From: Tenrec ecaudatus
Taxonomy: Eukaryota; Chordata; Mammalia; Afrosoricida; Tenrecidae
DNA: 64,000 bases
Direction of reading: 5' to 3'
Assembly (NCBI RefSeq): GCF_050624435.1
Contig: NC_134538.1
Span: 121,679,937 to 121,743,936, forward strand
Below, one piece after another: positions 1 through 11,789 of the stretch. The stretch's first letter is position 1. Each line of letters starts with the position of its first letter. The translations under genes and the position numbers were made by a program. Under the pieces are notes generated by a model. The model saw only the letters and a list, made by a program, of their open reading frames with translations. It had not been told where the DNA came from and made no database searches.

Positions 1-1240
1 CCTATCATTCTAAGAAAAACTTACTTCATAGATCATCTTATGACACCAAAAAACCAATTTCAAATGGTAAATTTATGGAAGATGACAAAATATTCTGCAC
101 GTGGTTGTTTCAACATAGGCTTTTGGCAGAAGCCCAAGAGCATAGTGTTAAGTAGCTTTCTATGAAATAAGTGCAGCTAACTTAGGGAAATGGTAACTTG
201 ACCAAGGATAGACTACTCCATTTCTTAGAGTATCTCAATATAGAATGATAGAAACGTTGGATACATTTTTTGTTAGATTTTTTTGACAACATATTTTATT
301 TATTAACTTTTTATTGTGATTTGAGTACAAGTTTCCAAATGTTCTTTGAACAATTCATGTACTTTTTATTTCATGGTATTGATCGTAACTTAATAGCATG
401 CTTGCCGATTCTCCTCGATGTTTCCTGTTTTCATTCCTCTTCCTTTCTGATTTCTTTCTGCCGTCTGAGCTCTATTCCTAGGACCAATCGTGCTAAGGAT
501 AGTACCCCGCTAGTGCTATTGTTCCCTTTATAGGCCTGCTTCAGGCTAGGCTCAAGGATAAGCCAGGGGCACGAGTTCAATTCCAGGCGTGAAAAGGGAC
601 TCAACAACACACACATCATAGTCAATATGATTTGTATTTCCAGAAAATTTACCCCCGCCCCACCAATCCTGTTTCTTATACACTTACAGAAATTTCCTTT
701 TAGGACAAATATTTTAAAGTAATTCTTTAATATATTTTGAAATTCAGAGTAATCCAAAGGCATTTTCAAAGAGGAGGAAAGCAAACTTTATTTGCAAATA
801 CCTTTTAAATGTGTTGTAAGGCTTTTGTTTATTTGTGTAGAGAAAGTTTTAATGAAGTATTCCAAGTATTTCTCTTTTTTTCAATTATTTCTGACATTCA
901 TAACTTTATATAACTTAAGTCCTAAGCAGAAAACCTGTCTAAAAAGGGGAAAAAATAACACCAAGAACAATCTCTTGTTTTTTCCTGAGATTAGATTAGC
1001 TCTATATAGAGATTACATATGACAGTTCTCAGTATATCTAAGCTAGTGAAATTTAGTGTTTTAATATAAAGCTTGGTCTGTATCTGCATTCACATTTCTA
1101 TGAATATCATATCTTTGGACTTAAGAGTTTATATATATATGAAAGTTAGAATCATATTTACTGTTAACCCACTCTATGGCAATATATATATATATATTGA
1201 ATTCTCAATTTAGCTGTCTTATGAGATATCACAATCTCAG
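1..1240. other. Unassigned AT-rich DNA
   Basis: I see no coding exon and no repeat I can name. The short open frames here are low-complexity and unrelated to known proteins. The stretch becomes TA-rich near its right end. Confidence 0.5.
1181..1198. repeat. (TA)n microsatellite
   Basis: A run of alternating T and A of about 17 bases. A second shorter run lies at about 1129-1140. Both are simple repeats that are likely length-polymorphic. Confidence 0.9.
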
Positions 1241-1249
1241 GTTTCTTTG

Positions 1250-1563
1250 AACTTTTTATTATGCATTACATAAAGGTTTACAGAGCAGATCAGTTTTACA
1301 TTCAACAATTTCTACACATTTTGTTTCAATTCATCCATTGCAATCCCCTCAATGTATCATCACTTATTCCATTTCTTCCCTGTGTTTCCTGTTTCCACCC
1401 CCCCTTGTTTCCTATCCCTCTGTACCTTGTCTTTGGGTAAATGCTGCCCTTTTGATCTCTGATGGTTTATTTCACATGGGGGTGACGTTGGTTCCAGATT
1501 TGAAGGGTAACTTGAAGGGCCATAGTTTGGGATTCCACCTGTCTTTAGGGTCTTTTCCCAACA
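1250..1563 (-). mobile_element. L1 3' UTR fragment, older Afrotherian (elephant-like) subfamily
   Basis: The plus strand reads like the antisense of an L1 3' end abundant in elephants: a short TTTTATT start, then the 'aggtttacagagcagatcag' type segment, then pyrimidine-rich blocks. Two related copies lie at about 4229-4385 and 40065-40690. The 5' part is missing, as expected of truncated L1 insertions. Family assignment is from memory; boundaries are approximate. Confidence 0.6.
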
Positions 1564-1844
1564 CTTAATTTTCAATGTAATGTGAAGAGATATAGTTAAA
1601 AAATAAGAAATTATAGAACAATGATATAAACCTTGGCTGTGGGAACCAAGACAAATAATATACATGCCAGATTATTTTGATCAAGACAGATAATAGAAAA
1701 TGAAAATAAATGTTATAATGCAAGGCCTATGTTAAACTCCAAAATATAAACTTAACCATTTCTTAACTTTCAAGAAACGTTATATGTGACATTGATTTGA
1801 AATAGATGAGGATCCTTTCCAAAGACAGGAAGCAGAGAGGATGA
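1564..1844. other. Unassigned spacer
   Basis: AT-rich; nothing recognised. Confidence 0.4.
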
Positions 1845-2105
1845 GGTTAATTTTATTGAGAGTCTCCTAAGAGCCAGGTTTGGGAGAGGCATTTTTTATG
1901 GGGTTATGTTTGCAAGCCCCATTCACAGCATTTTGTTCATCAGGAAACAGACCCTGTTAAGGATCTTGACCACCAGACCCAGCTAGTGAGGATGATGATG
2001 ACAGCAATCCCAGCAAGAAGAACCCCACAGGGGGTTAGGCAACATCCCCAAAGGCCCACATGAATGAAGCAGCAGAGCCAGGATCTGACCTCATCGTCCA
2101 TGATC
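1845..2105 (+). repeat. MIR-family SINE remnant
   Basis: Diverged MIR-like phrases occur in order: 'gagagtctcctaagagccag', then 'ttcatcaggaaacagac', then 'gcagagccaggatctgacct'. MIR is an ancient tRNA-derived SINE common to all mammals. Spacing is longer than the consensus, so a small insertion is likely. Confidence 0.55.
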
Positions 2106-2149
2106 AATGATGTCACCTTAGCGAGGCCATGGAAACATCATTTCAGAAT

Positions 2150-2285
2150 GGAAAGAGACTTTGCAGAGCACCTATTTAGTTCAACCTTGCCAGGCACATG
2201 AATTCATTGTAGGTAACAGGAAACTGAGGTACAATTATCAGTGGCTGGCTGAAGGTCAGCCGGATAGGTGGGGGCAAAGTCAGTC
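2150..2285 (+). repeat. MIR-like ancient SINE remnant
   Basis: Contains 'aggaaactgaggta' followed by a degenerate 'aaggtcag...' block, preceded by a 'tagttcaacc' phrase, the usual arrangement of MIR/MIR3-type repeats. It is too diverged to assign a subfamily. Confidence 0.45.
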
Positions 2286-4228
2286 CAATGTCATTTTAAA
2301 TGAGGTTAAAGTGGGACTATTGGATTAATTGAATTATTTGCCTAGTATATTCGATTTTCACATTTTAATAAGGACGAAACTATGGTAGTACTTTTGCCTT
2401 TTATGAAGAGAAGTATGTTATTGGCAGTGGGCTAACCTTCAGTTAACTAAATGAACAAGTGATTGAGTTGTCTTTTAAACTCCTGCCCATCCATGTCCCT
2501 TCCTCTCAATTTCCCTGCCCTATGCTCAGAAATGTTGAGGAAAACGCTATTCGACATTATGTATCCTCTGCCCTTTACCAATTTCTTTCTTCCAAATGGT
2601 ATTTTGTTGTGTTTTTGGTAAAATTTTACCCAGAAAGTTAGGTTCTCATTTAGCAATTTCTGCACAGGTGGTGTGGTGACAGTGGTTACGTTTTCCTGTG
2701 TGTCCACTGTCTTATTGTTTCATTCCACGTTGTTCTGTCTCCAGGAATCTGGTGAAGCGGTCGCTTTGCCCTCTCATCTTTGCTTTAAAGTCGGCCCTTT
2801 AGTCTCATATATGTGCAGTGATGCTCCCAGGTGATCATTATTTATGTCATGAGCTCATCTGTTCCTTAAAGATGACCTCGTACGATAGTTCCACTTCAAG
2901 GCTTAAAGATCTCTGACTTCTCTTTGGAAGTACTTCTTTAATCTCAAATGAGATGTTTTATTTAAAACAAAACAACCCCCCGGACCCCGCCTCCCCCAGG
3001 TCTGAAAACCTGAACTGTTTGCTTCTCGAGATAGTTTTCAAAATGAAATTTTCTATAACATAGTAGTATTAATTTTCATTTGGGACAGACTTGAATAGTT
3101 TCCCAATAGTGTTCAGTTTTTAAAAGTCACCAGTTTCTTTGCTCCTCATTTAAAGTAGGACTCGTCTTCCTCCACTATCAGCAGGAAAATTGTTTGTACT
3201 TCTACTGCATATCAGCCCAGCTCTAGTTTCTCTGGAGATTACAGTTCATGTGCCCAGCTGCCGACAGAGAGGTGGAAGGTTGATTGAGAAGCACCGCAGA
3301 AAAGCAGCCAGTGAGAGCTCTATGGGACCCGGCGCTACACTGACACAGATGGAGTTGCCAGGAATCAGAGTCGTTATGATTGGCATGTTCTCTGACTCTG
3401 CTTGCTGCGCCAACTGGGAGAAGCAGGACAGCAGTTCTCTCACCAACTCGGGCACATGACACTCCGTGGGATGGCTATGAACAAATGGTAATGTGCCCAC
3501 AACACCCTGTTACTCACAGTGACCTCGAGCCAATGCCAAACTCAAACTGACCGCACTGTGAGATCTCAGCACCACCAAATGATTTCCACCCCCATCACGA
3601 TGACTACATGTTAGTTATGAGAAGTTGAGCCAAGGGATTATCTGATTAGATATTTTTATTGAGGTACGAATGACTGAATACTTATTTCTCTAGCAGTTGT
3701 TTACTTTTTAAGGTAAGCACCTGGCTATTAAAAAAACAACAACAAAAACGTTTTTTAGTGAAAGCTATACTTACAGCTGGGAATAATGCTATGCATGCAC
3801 TTTCAGACCTTTGTAAAGTTTAGAAATAATACCAACGTACCTGGGAGGTTGTTTGCTTTAATGTAAATAATTCTCTGCTATTGTTAGGTCATGTCATCTA
3901 AATAATCTTTGTTAGCATAAATATATCCCATAGCTGTACCTGAAAAATTTGTGTTTATTTATCATCACAGTCTGTAATAGTTCTAAAATGCAGAGTAAAC
4001 TTGTAAGATCAATTTCTTAAGCTTGCCTTACAAATCTGACTTCCTAACATATAAATTTTTAAATTACTCTTCCCTGGAATCATCAGTTAATTTGAAGTAT
4101 ATCTATGAACATGTTTCATGTTGTAACCCAGACCTAATGCTGAAAACAATGGAAAAGTAACTCAGGGTTAGTAAGTTTGGAGTACTGGTCAGGTATAACA
4201 ATATTAGACTTTAAAAACCACCCTGTTT
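2286..4228. other. Unassigned intergenic DNA
   Basis: No gene found. Around 3240-3470 there are overlapping open frames on both strands in a slightly GC-richer patch that includes an AfroSINE-like phrase ('gaatcagagtcgttatga'). Coding content is not supported: the frames overlap on opposite strands and resemble no protein I know. The remainder is AT-rich single-copy-looking sequence. Confidence 0.45.
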
Positions 4229-4385
4229 TATTGTTCATTAGGTGAAGGTTTACTAAGCAGATCACTAATTTTACATCCACTCATTTATACGAATTTTGTT
4301 TCAACTCATCCATTGGAAGCCACTCATTCTACTCCCCTCTTTGTGTCCTGCTTCCTTCCATTCTCCCCCTTTCCTATCCTTATGA
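4229..4385 (-). mobile_element. L1 3' end fragment (elephant-like subfamily)
   Basis: Same family as the 1250-1563 element: 'aggtgaaggtttactaagcag' type start followed by pyrimidine-rich blocks. It is abruptly cut by the next, plus-strand, L1 3' UTR. Confidence 0.55.
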
Positions 4386-6165
4386 GCCCCAACAGACTGG
4401 ACTAGAAAACACACCTAAAGGCCAACAAATGATCCTTGAGCTAACTACAAGCTTTTCTTTATTGTTGTGTTTTGTTCTTTGTCAGTGGTTTGTTGTTGTT
4501 GTTTTGTTGTATATTGTTGCTTGGTTTTGCTCTGTCTTGTTTTTGTACATGTTATCTCTGTAGGTCTGTCTAAATAAGATAGGCTGGATGAACAACAATG
4601 GTACCGACAGTTCTGGGCGGATATGGGATAGGGGGAGGGGGGAAAGGAAGTAGTGTTAACAAACCCAGGGACAAAGGAACAACAAGTGATCCAAATTGGT
4701 GGTGAGGTGGGTGTGGGGGGCCTGATCAAGGGTAATGTAACGAAGAGGTATTGCTGAAACCCAGGTGGGGACTGAGCATGATAGTGGGACAGGAGGAAAG
4801 TCAAGGGAAATAGAGGAAAGAGCTGGGAGGCAAAGGGCATTTATAGAGGTCTAGATAAAGACATGTACATATGCAAATATATTTGTATATGAGGATGGGG
4901 AAATAGATCTATGTGCCTATATTTATAGGCTTAGTATTAAGGTAGCAGAAGGACATTGGGCCTCCACTCAAGTACTCCCTTGATGCAAGCATACTTTATT
5001 CTACTAAATTGCCATTCTATGATGTTCGCTTTCCCAACACAAATGCTGAAGACAAAGCGGGTGAATAAACAAATGTGGTGAAGAAAGCTGATGGTGCCCA
5101 GCTATCAAAAGATATAGCATCTGGGGTCTTAAAGGCTTGAAGATAAACAAGCGGCCATCTAGCTCAGAAGCAACAAAGCTCACATGGAAGAACACACCAA
5201 CCTGTGTGATCACGAGGTTCCGAAGGGATCAGTTATCAGACATCGAAGAACAAAAAATCATATCATTGGGTGCCCACCTCCATGATACGGATGCTGAGAA
5301 CAAATGGGTGCATAAGCAAATATGGTGAAGAAAGCTGATGGTGCCTGGCTATCAAAAGAGATAGTTTCTGGGGTCTTAAAAGCATGAAGGTAAACAAGCA
5401 GCCATCTAGCTCAGAAGCAACAAAGCTCACATGAAAGAAGCACACCAGCCTGTGCGATCATGAGGTGTCGAAGGGAACAGGTATAAGGCATCATCAAAAC
5501 AAAAAAATCTTACCATAGTGAATGAAGTGGGGAGTGCAGAGTGGAGACCCAAAGCCCATTTGTTGGCCACTGGAGATCCCCTTGCAGAGGGGTCTAGGGG
5601 AGGAGATGAGCCAGTCAAGGTGCGATGTAGCACTGATGGAAAATACAACTTTCCTCTAGTTCCTAAATGCTTCCTCCCCACCCACCCCCACTGTCATGAT
5701 CCGAATTCTACCTTGCTAGTATGGCTAGACCAGAGGATGTACACTGGTACAGATAGGAACTGGAAACACAGGGAATCCAGGGCGGATGATACCTTCAGGA
5801 CCAGTGGTGTGAGTGGCGATACTGGGAGGGTCGAGGGAGAGTGGGTTAGAAAGAGGGAACCGATGACAAGGATCTACATGTGACCTCCTCTCTGGGGGAC
5901 AGACGACAGAAAAGGTGAAAGGAGGCATTGGACTGGGCAAGATATGACTAAATAATGATTTATAAATTATCAAGGGCTTATTAGGGAATGGGGAGCGGGG
6001 AGGGAGGGGAAAAATTGAGCACTTGATGCCAAGGGATTAAGTGGAGAGCAAATATTTTGAGAATGATGTGGGCAATGAATGTACAGATGTGCTTTACACA
6101 ATTGTTGTATGTATGGATTGTGATAAGATTTGTATGAGCCCCTAATAAAACGATTAATAAAAAAC
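4386..6165 (+). mobile_element. L1 3' UTR, long Afrotherian subfamily, 5'-truncated
   Basis: About 1.8 kb with no coding potential that ends in 'gagcccctaataaaacg' plus an A-rich tail, i.e. a LINE poly(A) signal and tail. The same sequence recurs at least ten times in this window, in both orientations and truncated at different 5' positions but always ending at the same 3' end, which is the behaviour of a LINE 3' end. The long pyrimidine-rich open frames antisense to it are by-products of composition. I infer L1 rather than another LINE because similar long 3' UTRs belong to L1 in Afrotheria; I could not link it to ORF2 within this window. Confidence 0.75.
5038..5525 (+). repeat. Imperfect 247-bp tandem duplication inside an L1 3' UTR
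   Basis: The block containing 'aaagctgatggtgcc', 'tctggggtctta', 'ccatctagctcagaagcaac' and 'gtgtgatca' occurs twice, with equivalent points at 5084 and 5331. The minus-strand copies at 56115-57185 and 62700-63880 have this block only once, so the duplication belongs to this copy or its subfamily. The two units differ at many positions, so it is not recent. Confidence 0.8.
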
Positions 6166-6616
6166 ATTTGCTCTCCACTGAAGTTCCTGACATCAGCTCC
6201 TCATTTTCCCCCTCCCTCACCCTTCCCCCTCTCTCATGAGCCCTTGATGATTTGCAAATTATTATTTTGTCATATCTTACACTGTCCCACGTTTCCCTTC
6301 ACCCACTTTTCTGTTGTCCCCAAGGGAGGAGGTTATATGTAGATCCTTGTAATCAATTCCTCCTTCCCACCCCACCTTTCCTCCACCCTCCCAGTATCGC
6401 CACTCTTACCACTGGTCCTAAAGGGATCATCCACCCTGGATTCCCTGTGTTTCCAGTTCCTATCTGTACCAGTGTACATCCTCTGGTCTAGCCATATTTG
6501 TAAGGTAGAATTGGGATTATGATAGTGGGGATGGGGTAGGGGTGGAGGAAGCATTTAAGAACTAGAGGAAATGTTTCAATGTTGCTACACTGCAGCCTGA
6601 CTAGCTCCTCTCCTTG
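6166..6616 (-). mobile_element. L1 3' UTR fragment, minus orientation
   Basis: Antisense version of the same L1 3' UTR, from near the tail ('aacatttgctctccactgaa') up to the region of the 'gtgtacatcctctggtctag' block. It lacks the terminal poly(A) signal. It sits directly between two plus-strand copies. Confidence 0.75.
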
Positions 6617-7252
6617 AGGGGGAGTGAGGACTGGAGACTCAAAGCCCATTGGTAGGCACTTGGACATCCCCTCACAGAAGGGTCACAAGGAAGAGAAAAG
6701 CTAGTCAGGGTGCTAGCACCGATAAAACATATAACCTTTCTCTAGTTCTTTAATGCTCCTCCCCCTCCCCCTCCCCCTCACCTTATCATGACCCCAGTTC
6801 TACCTTACAAATCCGGCTAGACCAGAGCATGTACACTGGTACAGATAAATTCTGGAAACACCGGGAATCCAGGATAGATAAACCCCTCAGGACCAATCAT
6901 GAAAGTAGCGATATCAGGAGGGTAAAGGGAAGGTGGGGGATGAAGGGGGAACCAATCACAATGATCTACATATATCACCCTCCCAGGGGGATGGACAACA
7001 GAAAAATGGGTGAAGGGAGACAGTGGTTAGTGTTAGATATGAAAAAAAAAAGATAAATTATCAAGGGTTTCGTCAGGGAGGGAAGGTGGGGGAGGGGGAA
7101 ATGAGCTGATACCAGGGGCGCAAGTAGAAAGAAAACTTTTTGAAAATGATGACGGCAACATATGTACAAGTGTGCTTGACATAATGGATGTATATATGGA
7201 TTGTGATAAGAGCTGTAAGAGCCCCAATAAAATGATTAAAAACATTTTTTGC
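6617..7252 (+). mobile_element. L1 3' UTR fragment with intact 3' end
   Basis: Sense copy of the L1 3' UTR ending in 'agagccccaataaaatgatt' and an A-rich tail. It overlaps in content with the preceding minus-strand fragment, so 6166-7252 forms a large imperfect inverted repeat with almost no spacer. Confidence 0.8.
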
Positions 7253-9254
7253 ATTTGATGTAAACAAATACGTGACTAACAAGCATCAGTTACAATGCCC
7301 AGTTGTGGATTTCTATATGCAGATTTGGATCCAGTAAATAAAAATTCAACCTTTTCTAGAAGAAAGAAAAAAGCCTCACCTAGGCACCTGGCTTTTTGGA
7401 GCACATTTTAATGTACACATTTTGAAAATAATGTAAAATATTTTTTCTTTGAGAATTTAAGAAAGGACTTTGACAAATTTCTCTGAAATCAGGAAGCAAG
7501 ACTCAAATTATTTAGTATTTGATATTCCAACAGAAAAGAGATAGATATTTTACTTTCCCCCCTTTATTAGGAATGTGAAACTCCTTATATGAAATAATCA
7601 AAATATGCCATTTTCAAACTGGAAAATAAAATGGTACTGTTACTTGTATTTGTATAATGTCATTACTTCCATGTTCTTTGTAAGCTATAATTTTGGATTC
7701 TCATTTCTTGTAAAATGAATACATTTTCTTCGTAAAAGTACCAAAAAATGAGTGCTAATTTACTTCACATATTCCCCAGAAGCCATGAGTCTTGAGGTCA
7801 GGGAGGTTGTCCCATATTGTGGAGCTGAAGTGCATTTGTGAGCCCTTGGGTGGTCTGGCTGGGTTTCCAGCTGGGCTATACCCATCTTTCATGTCAGGGG
7901 ATGCCTAGCCCAGGTTGTGCAATGTACCTTGAAAACCGAGCTAACTTGTTGCTCAACTTCCTCAGTCCTGTTTCTTCTGTCTCCAAACCAGGTTATGCAA
8001 ACATGGTTCAATAGAATAACATCTGACATGACCATTGTAAAAATACTCTGTGGACTTTCTGATTGGAAAAAACATTTTTGTTGGTTGGTCATTTGGTCTC
8101 ACAGACGTTGGAAGTCAGCCGGGCTCTGAGAGCACGCTGAAGAACTGGTGCTGTTCCCTGGATAACATTCAGGTTCCACCAAGAGCAGGTGACATCAGAA
8201 GCAATTGTTCTGTGCAGGTGGCTCTCCCTTTCGCCTTTCTACCCACAGGGACTACCCACAACTATTTTATTTGTCATCCTAGACTATGTCACAGGTGTGG
8301 AAGGTGTGGCACATGCCAGTGGCACAATGCTGGAAGTGATACTTCCATTTCCCACTGAGGTGGAAGGCCAGGCCTGCCTCCTTCAAACAGCAGTCAATGG
8401 AGTTACTTTTGCTCCGCAGCAAAGTGTGGGAGAGAAAGAGAGAGGAGTTTATGAATCATCTGACGAGAGTATATATTCAATCCTTGTTTAAATCATTCCA
8501 AATGTCTACAGTTTTACACAGTGACCTTGGGCCTCAGTCGGTCACCTAGTTTCTTAGAAGTAGGTGATTCATTTTTTATATGTTATCTTCTGTCGTCCAT
8601 ATTTTATTCAGAGAAAAATGTAGACTGGCTAAGCTTAAATGCAGTTGCAATTTGTACTTGAATGTATAAGTAATAATTTCACAATGAAAAATAAAACAAC
8701 CATGCTTCCTTAAAGATTGACTGGGATAAATTTTGTTTTTTAAAAAAGAGGAAAATAAATTGCTAACATTTCCTTGGGAAGTTCTGTGCTGTAACATTTC
8801 ACTGTTAACATCTGAAATTTTTGAGTTTGCAAAACTGCTCTTGCCCAAGGTTTTGTTCTGTGCGTCGTAATGTGCAGCCTACAGTCACTTTGCTGTATCA
8901 TGAGGCTCTCTCTGGATCTAAATTATGTAAAGACACACAGATTATTGATTGTATCTGTGTAAGTAATCAGATGATCTTGGGACATCTACTATTATAGTCA
9001 ATTACTGTCTATGTGCCAAAGATACAAAATATAGCCACCAGACTAATGAAAAATATACACGTATCTGAATAAATATAAACTCCAAAAATTAAAAAGGTAC
9101 CCACAAAGTAGCTAGCATCAGAGGATGAGTCAACTTTTTTGTGCCAGAGAGAGTCAGGAACCATGGTGACGTTTGATCCAGGTCTCAAAGGAGGCGTAGA
9201 CATTCATGCAGTGGGTTCACCGAGTGAAGGCAGACCAGGGAGCATTGCAAAAGC
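7253..9254. other. Unassigned intergenic DNA
   Basis: No gene or nameable repeat. Short open frames around 7917-8491 overlap one another in different frames and show no domain. A poly-purine patch lies near 8430-8450. Confidence 0.45.
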
Positions 9255-9575
9255 ATGCTGTTGTTGTTGTTTAGTTCCATGGAGTCGTGTCCTGCCCACG
9301 GTGACCCTCTGCACAACAAAACAAAACACTGGCGGTCCTGCACCATCCTCACACCTGTTCCTATGCTTGAGTCCGTTCCACTGTAGCAGCAACTGTGTCA
9401 ACCCATCTGATTGAGAGTCTTCCTCTTTGCTGCCCCTCGGCTTTAGCAAGCATGATGTCCTCCTGCGGGGACTGGTCTCTCCTGACATGTCCGAAGCACA
9501 CAGGTGAAGACTCACCATCCTGGCCTCGAAGGAGCACTCCAGCCGTACTTCTCCCAAGACAGACTTGTTTGTCCT
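9255..9575 (-). mobile_element. RTE/BovB-type LINE, 3' end fragment
   Basis: Read on the minus strand this contains the C-terminal region typical of RTE/BovB reverse-transcriptase proteins: a frame related to 'RIDAFELWFWRK...' at 51.7-51.9 kb, a histidine-rich 'GHV..RD.S' block and a final 'gggctgaaacacag' type 3' segment. It is heavily diverged and frameshifted, with no catalytic domain. Confidence 0.7.
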
Positions 9576-9734
9576 CGCAAAAGCACAGAGGCCTGAAATG
9601 CCGGATGATGCTGACAGTGATTGGAATCACCCGAATGTGGAATCCTAGGATTAAGCCCGAGGAACCCTGGGGGCCCAGTGCTTCAGCCCTCTGCGGCTGA
9701 TGCTGAAGAAGACACGGGCTTCTGCTTCCTAAAC

Positions 9735-9802
9735 CCTGGGGGGAAGTTTCACTCTGTCTGTAGGGTGGCTATGATTCAGACTCAACACCATGAGAACAGG
9801 TA
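9735..9802 (+). repeat. AfroSINE 3' remnant
   Basis: Contains 'cactctgtctgtagggtggctatga...tcagactcaacaccat', matching the 3' part of the other AfroSINEs in the window (tctgtcc...gggtcactatgagtca). The 5' half is absent or too diverged. Confidence 0.5.
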
Positions 9803-10751
9803 TGATTAAACCTCACTTGTTCCACCCATGGGCCGACTCTGAGCTGTCCCACGTTCTCCTCTGAGGCCCGCTCCTCCTTCAGCTCCCAGTGCCCGAGAGT
9901 TCCCTCCCGGCATCTCTGGCTATTGAGTAGGTCACTTCTGAGCTATTTTACAAGCGTCAGACTCCCTTCGTGAAGCGGGCACACCTTGTGCCTCGGAGTG
10001 TACTTTATTCTCTTTAACCACAGCAATTCTTCCCAGCCTGATCACTAACCTTGTCCAGGGCCGTTAATTCCTAAAGATTTTGTTTCAAGTCATTTCTATC
10101 CCTGACGTTTTGCCATCATCTAGAACATTGAGAGCACGTTGTAAATCTTGAGAGCAGTTCCTGCAATGAGTTCCCCAAAGAGGTGTGAGCAATGCTACAC
10201 TCACTTCTGTCCTTTAGGATGATTTTTTGGGGAGAGGGGGGGGGATAAAACACACCACTCATTCAGATGTGCAATTTTGCGTGTGTTTTATAAAACGGGG
10301 AGAGTTGTCTCATGTGCTTTGGATACACCATGAGGAAGACTGTAAAACAGAGCCAGGGAGAAGAGGGAAGCCGCTCAGAGAGGTGGATTGCCCAGTGGCT
10401 GCCACAGTGCACTCACCACCAACGACAGCATTTCCATACGTTGTCAACAGCGTCAGTCTGAGGCAGAGATGACTGACCTGCCCCCAACACCAACCATGTT
10501 CAGAATCACATGCTGAAAGGATGTTTGCTTTAAAAGTCAGGTAGAGGGAGAAGAAGGTGGTGTGGGCAAGTATGGAATAAATCATATCAATTACGTTGAC
10601 AGACACATGAAGTTCATTGTACTATTCTCTCTGTGCAGATGTTTAACATTTTCCATAATAAAAGTTGATGGTTTCTTTCTTTTTAAATTATTTTACCTTA
10701 CAGTTACCCTTCATCTTATGCTCTGGTGGGAACGGGATTATCACTTTAGAC
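9803..10751. other. Unassigned intergenic DNA
   Basis: Moderately GC-rich; contains a G-run near 10233-10244. A plus-strand 81-codon frame at 10227-10472 and an antisense 98-codon frame overlap there and show no domain. The right end is the target duplication of the SPIN-like MITE. Confidence 0.4.
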
Positions 10752-10940
10752 CAGTGATTCTCAACCTTCCGAATACTGAGACCCGTTCATACAGTTCCTT
10801 GTGTTGTGGTGACCCCCCCACCATAAAATTTTTTTCATTGCTATTTCATCACAAATTTTTCTACTGTTATGAATCGATGACCCCTGTGAAAGGGTCTTCA
10901 ACCCCCAAAGGAGTCACAACCCACAGGTTGAGAACTGCTG
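10752..10940. mobile_element. hAT MITE, SPIN-like, with perfect 8-bp target-site duplication
   Basis: A 189-bp element with inverted termini: left 'cagtgattctcaacct', right 'aggttgagaactgctg'. It is flanked by the perfect 8-bp direct repeat CTTTAGAC (10744-10751 and 10941-10948), the length made by hAT transposases. There is no coding capacity. Three other copies lie at 23372, 30109 and 42519. The sequence matches my memory of the SPIN / rodent URR1 group. The family is known to move horizontally among tetrapods and to be very abundant in tenrec. Confidence 0.85.
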
Positions 10941-10948
10941 CTTTAGAC

Positions 10949-11789
10949 TTTAGCCTCACCATTTCATCTTCCTCTGTATAAATTGAAAGAATAAAAAATT
11001 TCTTACACAAGACTCTAATAACTGTTATATTAAGGATGTTAATACATACATAGCAATAAGTCATAGTAATTCTAGAGGGAACTAAATAGGTGATGAAATA
11101 TACATTGCTAATCTAACATTAATGTATATTGAAAATCCCATCATCTATACCAAAGAGCAAATTGCCTCTTATTTTTAAGCTTGTCAGGTTTTGTGTGTGT
11201 GTGAGCGTGTGCGCACATGAGTTTTAACAGCATAACTGTTTCATGAGTTCTGGCAAATACATATTATCAAGTAGAAAGATATCAGTACTTTTCCCTGTTG
11301 TAATGTGTTAATTAATAAATACTTATGCATTTATTCTTCATGCAAATAATTTAGCCTGTTAACCAGCCTGTATTTAAAGGTGTATTTCCTCAAGTTGTAA
11401 GATGCACTATTGCTTCAATTACAGCTACATAGATAAAAGAAGCCTTATCTTTTGGGGTAAAATTTTAGAAATATTAAGTGTGAGAATGTCCCTCAGCTCT
11501 GGAATCAAGGATTTTGTGATACAGATATTGTAGTTTTGGTTTATGATTCCACCCGAGTGCATAAACTGATGGCATTGCTTCTGTTTTTCACTTCGATGTG
11601 AGCAACTTTTTTCATAATTTACATTAATATTAGAAAAGTGAGGGGGAGCAATTAAAATTGAGGAGGAACCATATCTTAATTTAGAACTTAGTAGTTTGTT
11701 TATTCTATAGGTATGTGATTAAATTTTAACAAGGTAAGCTGGCCTCAATCCAGTATAATAATAACAAAACAAAATAACAAAAACCCTGA
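10949..11789. other. Unassigned AT-rich DNA
   Basis: No gene and no repeat I can name, apart from a short TG-rich patch near 11192-11215. Confidence 0.45.

Noticed and set aside
8050-8491. Overlapping open frames of about 100 codons considered as an exon
   Set aside because: They overlap in two frames with no domain, splice signals or codon bias that I can defend.
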